Part shown: piece by piece, positions 6,601 through 9,449 of the stretch
Layout of the letters: each line of letters begins with the position of its first letter
Position numbering within the stretch: position 1 is the first letter of the stretch
From: an uncultured Flavobacterium sp.
GTDB lineage: Bacteria > Bacteroidota > Bacteroidia > Flavobacteriales > Flavobacteriaceae
NCBI RefSeq assembly: GCF_946481155.1
Contig: NZ_CAMLMK010000100.1
Span: 1-9,449, forward strand
Length of the DNA: 9,449 nt
Reading direction: 5' to 3'
The notes under the pieces: model-generated
What the model saw: only the letters and a program-made list of their open reading frames with translations
Database searches by the model: none
Told to the model about the DNA's origin: nothing
Position numbers and translations under genes: made by a program

Positions 6601-8028
6601 TTATTGCGTTTTTTGGAGTATGCTGAAAAGTTCATCCATACTGTCCGATGTGCCGCGGTATACAATCAATCCCTGTGCATCCAATAAAAAAAGTGTCGGA
6701 TAGGCGTCGATTTTCAGCTGTTTGATGGCGGGCTGCTTCCAGCTTTCTTTAAGCGGTAAATACCCGTGTTTCCAATTCAGCTCATTTTTGCGGATATAGG
6801 CTTTGACACGGTCTTTATCCTCATCGACAGCGATACTGATGATGTTAAGTTTCGATCCGAAATCAGCATGTATTTTTTTTAGTTCCGGCGTTATCGCTAC
6901 GCAAGGGCCGCACCAGGTGCCCCAAAATTCCAATAGCGTGTATTGCTTTTTCTTAAATTCCTCTGAAGTAGTAAAGGTTTTGTTTTCTAGATCGGGCAAT
7001 GTGATGTTTTCCATTTGAGTACCCATCATGGTGCCGAAGTTATCCTTTTGCTTCCCTATGTTTCGCAGGTACAGTTTTGTCATCTTCCGGTTGATGCTGT
7101 CCATTACAAACCGGTTACCGCCGATAGAAACCGTGTCTTTCAGTCGGCGGGCAAATTGCTTATTAAACGTTCGTCCATCAGCACTAAACGGAATGTTCTT
7201 TGGTTTGACGTAAATCGTCCCATATTCATTCGTATACCCATTATAAGCAAATTCCACAGGCGAATTATTAACGCTGGTTTCTCCTTTCCATATATCTTTT
7301 AATTTAAGAAAACAGAAGTATCCTCTTCGTTCTTTTTCAATATTCAAACGCCATTGGCTGGCTGCGTCCGGATATAAAAGATACGTCTGGTTGTATTCCC
7401 GGATTTTACCGTCCTTCTCCACCGTGTAGTGATAGTTGGCTCCCGGCAGGCTATTAATGACAATGTCGTTATCGGCAACCGTATTTCTTAAATTGATATC
7501 GTATTCAAACCTGTAATCATCACTGAAGTCTTCATTTTTATTCATGTCGCCAATAAGAAACTGTTTGTTGTCCAGGAATCCTACGACATAAATTTTAATG
7601 GGCGCAATGTTCATTTTTGCGATAAGAAGTGTATCTGCGCCAGTGATTTTTAAATACTCCACCAGCTCTTGTCCGGTTTTATCCCCCAGCTTAAATCCAT
7701 TAAATAAAACCTGATTGGAGCGGTATTCACTTCGGAAGAAATGGATGGAATCGTGTTTGGGAATTCCTTTGTAAGTTTCCGAAATCTGTTTTAGGTATTT
7801 TGGGTAATCCGACATGGTTTTTAGGAATAAATCGTCTCCCGGGAAGGCAAATTCCTTATTTTCACTTTGGATAAGATCAACGGTAATGTTACCTCCTGAT
7901 GTTTTTTCTTCAAGGGCTTCGATATTTAATCTGGTTTTCTTCTTTACGTCGGTTTGCGCCAAAGCACTGCTTCCGGCCAAAAGAAGGAGAAGCATACGGA
8001 GAATCATTCTGACCTGCGGTATCTGCAT
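6601..8028 (-). CDS. Exported TlpA-type thioredoxin-like protein with large N-terminal region
   Basis: This predicted exported thiol-disulfide protein has 475 aa. Residues 1-25 are a signal peptide (two Arg, Leu-rich core, ALAQ cleavage context). Residues 345-475 form a thioredoxin fold of the TlpA/ResA/AhpC-TSA type: LEFWGTWCGPC (366-376) holds the redox pair C373/C376, and AYPTLFLLD (442-450) holds the cis-proline P444. Proteins of this type reduce disulfides in the periplasm, for example in cytochrome c maturation or oxidative defence. Residues 26-340 match nothing I recognise. They look mainly beta-stranded, consistent with the N-terminal domains of long Bacteroidota TlpA proteins. ATG at 8028 is chosen; ATG at 8007 would also give a signal peptide. 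It starts 16 bases after radA and ends 17 bases before the GldH-like gene. The leader is A/T-rich with no Shine-Dalgarno site. Confidence 0.88.
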   Translation of the reverse strand: MQIPQVRMILRMLLLLLAGSSALAQTDVKKKTRLNIEALEEKTSGGNITVDLIQSENKEFAFPGDDLFLKTMSDYPKYLKQISETYKGIPKHDSIHFFRSEYRSNQVLFNGFKLGDKTGQELVEYLKITGADTLLIAKMNIAPIKIYVVGFLDNKQFLIGDMNKNEDFSDDYRFEYDINLRNTVADNDIVINSLPGANYHYTVEKDGKIREYNQTYLLYPDAASQWRLNIEKERRGYFCFLKLKDIWKGETSVNNSPVEFAYNGYTNEYGTIYVKPKNIPFSADGRTFNKQFARRLKDTVSIGGNRFVMDSINRKMTKLYLRNIGKQKDNFGTMMGTQMENITLPDLENKTFTTSEEFKKKQYTLLEFWGTWCGPCVAITPELKKIHADFGSKLNIISIAVDEDKDRVKAYIRKNELNWKHGYLPLKESWKQPAIKQLKIDAYPTLFLLDAQGLIVYRGTSDSMDELFSILQKTQ

Positions 8029-8044
8029 GATTTTTATATTTTAT

Positions 8045-9406
8045 TTAGCCAAACAATTCCGAAACGACATCCTCAATCTTCGCCACCATTTTAATCTCAA
8101 TCAAAGTGTTTTTAAGCGCAATCTTATTGTATTTGGAAACGAAAATCGTTGAGAATCCCAGTTTTTCCGCTTCCTGGATACGCTGTTCTACACGGTTTAC
8201 AGGACGGATTTCTCCGGAAAGGCCTACTTCCCCAGCGAAACAGAAATTCTTTCCTACGGGGATGTCTTCGTTGGACGACAGGATTGCAGCCACAACCGCT
8301 AAATCAATTGCGGGATCATCTACGGAAATACCTCCAGTCACATTCAGGAAAACGTCTTTGGCACCCAATCGGAAGCCGGCGCGTTTTTCCAGCACGGCTA
8401 AGATCATGTTGAGTCGTTTTGCGTTATACCCTGTGGTACTGCGTTGCGGTGTTCCATAAACGGCGGTAGAAACCAAAGCCTGAATCTCAATCATCCAGGG
8501 ACGCATGCCTTCTAAGGTGGAGGCGATGGCGGTTCCGGAAAGCTCTTCGTCTTTGTGTGAAATCAGTATTTCTGAAGGATTGGCTACTTCGCGCAAGCCG
8601 CTGCCCTGCATTTCGTAAATTCCCAATTCGGAGGTAGAACCAAAACGGTTTTTTAATGAACGTAAGATTCTGTATACGTGATTTCTGTCGCCCTCAAACT
8701 GCAGCACGGTGTCTACCATGTGTTCCAGAATCTTCGGACCTGCGATGTTGCCGTCTTTGGTAATGTGCCCGATTAAAATAACCGGAACGTTGGTTTCCTT
8801 GGCGAATTTTATCAGTTCGGCCGTGGTTTCACGGATTTGCGAAATACTCCCGGCTGACGATTCGATATAGTCGGTATGCAGCGTCTGGATGGAATCGATA
8901 ATTACGATTTCGGGTTCGATTTCCTCAATCTGGCGGAAGATATTCTGCGTTTTGGTTTCGGTAAGGATATAGCAATTGTCTCCGTTGGGTGTGATCCGTT
9001 CGGCTCGCATCTTGATTTGCTTCTGGCTTTCTTCTCCGGAAACATATAGCGTTTTATAGGGCAACTGCAGCGAAATTTGCAGCAGGAGCGTACTTTTCCC
9101 GATGCCCGGTTCACCACCAAGCAGCGTTAAGGAGCCTGGTACCAGTCCGCCGCCCAAAACCCGGTTCAGCTCACCGTCTTTGGTGTCTAACCGGATTTCT
9201 TCGGTGGTATCAATTTCGTTTATGCGTAAAGGTTTGGAGGCCTTTTTTACCGGTGATGTTTCGGTTTTCCAGGCTACTTTTTCTTCCTTCTGTATTACTT
9301 CTTCAACAATGGTATTCCATTCTTTGCAGGCGGTGCATTGTCCCTGCCATTTTGAGAACTGGGTGCCGCAACTCTGGCAAAAGAAGGTGGTTTTTATTTT
9401 GGACAT
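8045..9406 (-). CDS. radA: DNA repair protein RadA
   Basis: This cytoplasmic RecA-like ATPase (also called Sms) helps process recombination intermediates and branch migration. At 453 aa it has the family's usual length. A four-cysteine zinc finger lies at C10, C13, C24 and C27. The RecA-type core has Walker A GEPGIGKS (98-105), Walker B VIID (168-171) and the RadA signature KNRFGS (252-257). The C-terminal Lon-like domain (about 270-453) contains GGISVDDPAIDLAV. The frame stays open upstream to the window edge, but MSKIKTTFFCQSCG is the normal RadA N-terminus, so ATG 9406 is taken as the start. One base separates it from the stop of the preceding gene, which suggests translational coupling. 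It is followed at 16 bases by the thioredoxin-like gene. Confidence 0.97.
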   Translation of the reverse strand: MSKIKTTFFCQSCGTQFSKWQGQCTACKEWNTIVEEVIQKEEKVAWKTETSPVKKASKPLRINEIDTTEEIRLDTKDGELNRVLGGGLVPGSLTLLGGEPGIGKSTLLLQISLQLPYKTLYVSGEESQKQIKMRAERITPNGDNCYILTETKTQNIFRQIEEIEPEIVIIDSIQTLHTDYIESSAGSISQIRETTAELIKFAKETNVPVILIGHITKDGNIAGPKILEHMVDTVLQFEGDRNHVYRILRSLKNRFGSTSELGIYEMQGSGLREVANPSEILISHKDEELSGTAIASTLEGMRPWMIEIQALVSTAVYGTPQRSTTGYNAKRLNMILAVLEKRAGFRLGAKDVFLNVTGGISVDDPAIDLAVVAAILSSNEDIPVGKNFCFAGEVGLSGEIRPVNRVEQRIQEAEKLGFSTIFVSKYNKIALKNTLIEIKMVAKIEDVVSELFG

Positions 9407-9407
9407 T

Positions 9408-9449
9408 TTATGGTTTAGGTTGATCTGCCGGTGTTTCAGCAGGCGTTTC
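9408..9449 (-). CDS. C-terminal end of an unidentified gene upstream of radA (partial)
   Basis: The minus-strand frame ending TAA at 9410-9408 is open to the window edge and encodes 13 residues, ETPAETPADQPKP. The ETPA repeat and the Pro/Ala/Glu-rich make-up look like a disordered C-terminal tail of a real protein. The stop sits one base before the radA start, as in tightly packed operons. The fragment is too short to identify, and the other two minus frames cannot be excluded by stops alone. Confidence 0.5.
   Translation of the reverse strand, partial: ETPAETPADQPKP

Noticed and set aside
8106..8459. 117-codon open frame on the plus strand inside radA
   Set aside because: It is antisense to the conserved Lon-like domain of RadA, with no signal or motif of its own.

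Overview
The window reads as chromosomal DNA from a member of the Bacteroidota, most likely a Flavobacterium-like Flavobacteriaceae. The signs are: promoters of the Bacteroidota type (TTTG, 19 bases, TAnnTTTG; a perfect one precedes a tRNA); A-rich leaders instead of Shine-Dalgarno sites; a secreted peptidase with a C-terminal type IX secretion sorting domain; a lipoprotein resembling the gliding protein GldH; and a SerS with the motif 2 variant usual for this phylum.

Layout, left to right. Positions 1-228 hold two tandem minus-strand tRNA-Asn(GTT) genes, the first cut by the window edge. Between them are an orphan tRNA 3'-end fragment and a strong terminator. Next on the minus strand come rseP (site-2 membrane protease, with an apparent third PDZ-like module) and, upstream of it, a secreted M1 aminopeptidase with a T9SS tail, separated by a hairpin terminator. 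A 169-bp divergent intergenic region (3890-4058) carries -7 promoter elements for the M1 gene (left) and serS (right). SerS ends in a clear intrinsic terminator. The gap 5331-5631 holds that terminator plus inverted and short direct repeats that look like an interspersed Flavobacterium repeat, and no gene. A small secreted protein of unknown function (plus strand) then converges, with a single base between stop codons, on a minus-strand cluster.

That cluster, in transcription order, is: the tail of an unidentified gene ending in a Pro/Ala/Glu-rich stretch; radA; a TlpA-type thioredoxin protein with a large unassigned N-terminal region; and a GldH-like lipoprotein. Intergenic gaps are 1, 16 and 17 bases, so they are probably one operon. 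It joins a cytoplasmic DNA-repair ATPase to two envelope proteins, a thioredoxin-fold protein and a lipoprotein whose mature part has a Cys-x4-Cys pair.

Most of the window is ordinary core genome. I found no CRISPR array, transposase, phage gene or recognisable new defence or biosynthetic system. The items most worth a second look are the tRNA-Asn tandem with its orphan 3' remnant, the triple-PDZ RseP, the thioredoxin/GldH-like pair and the repeat-bearing gap after serS.
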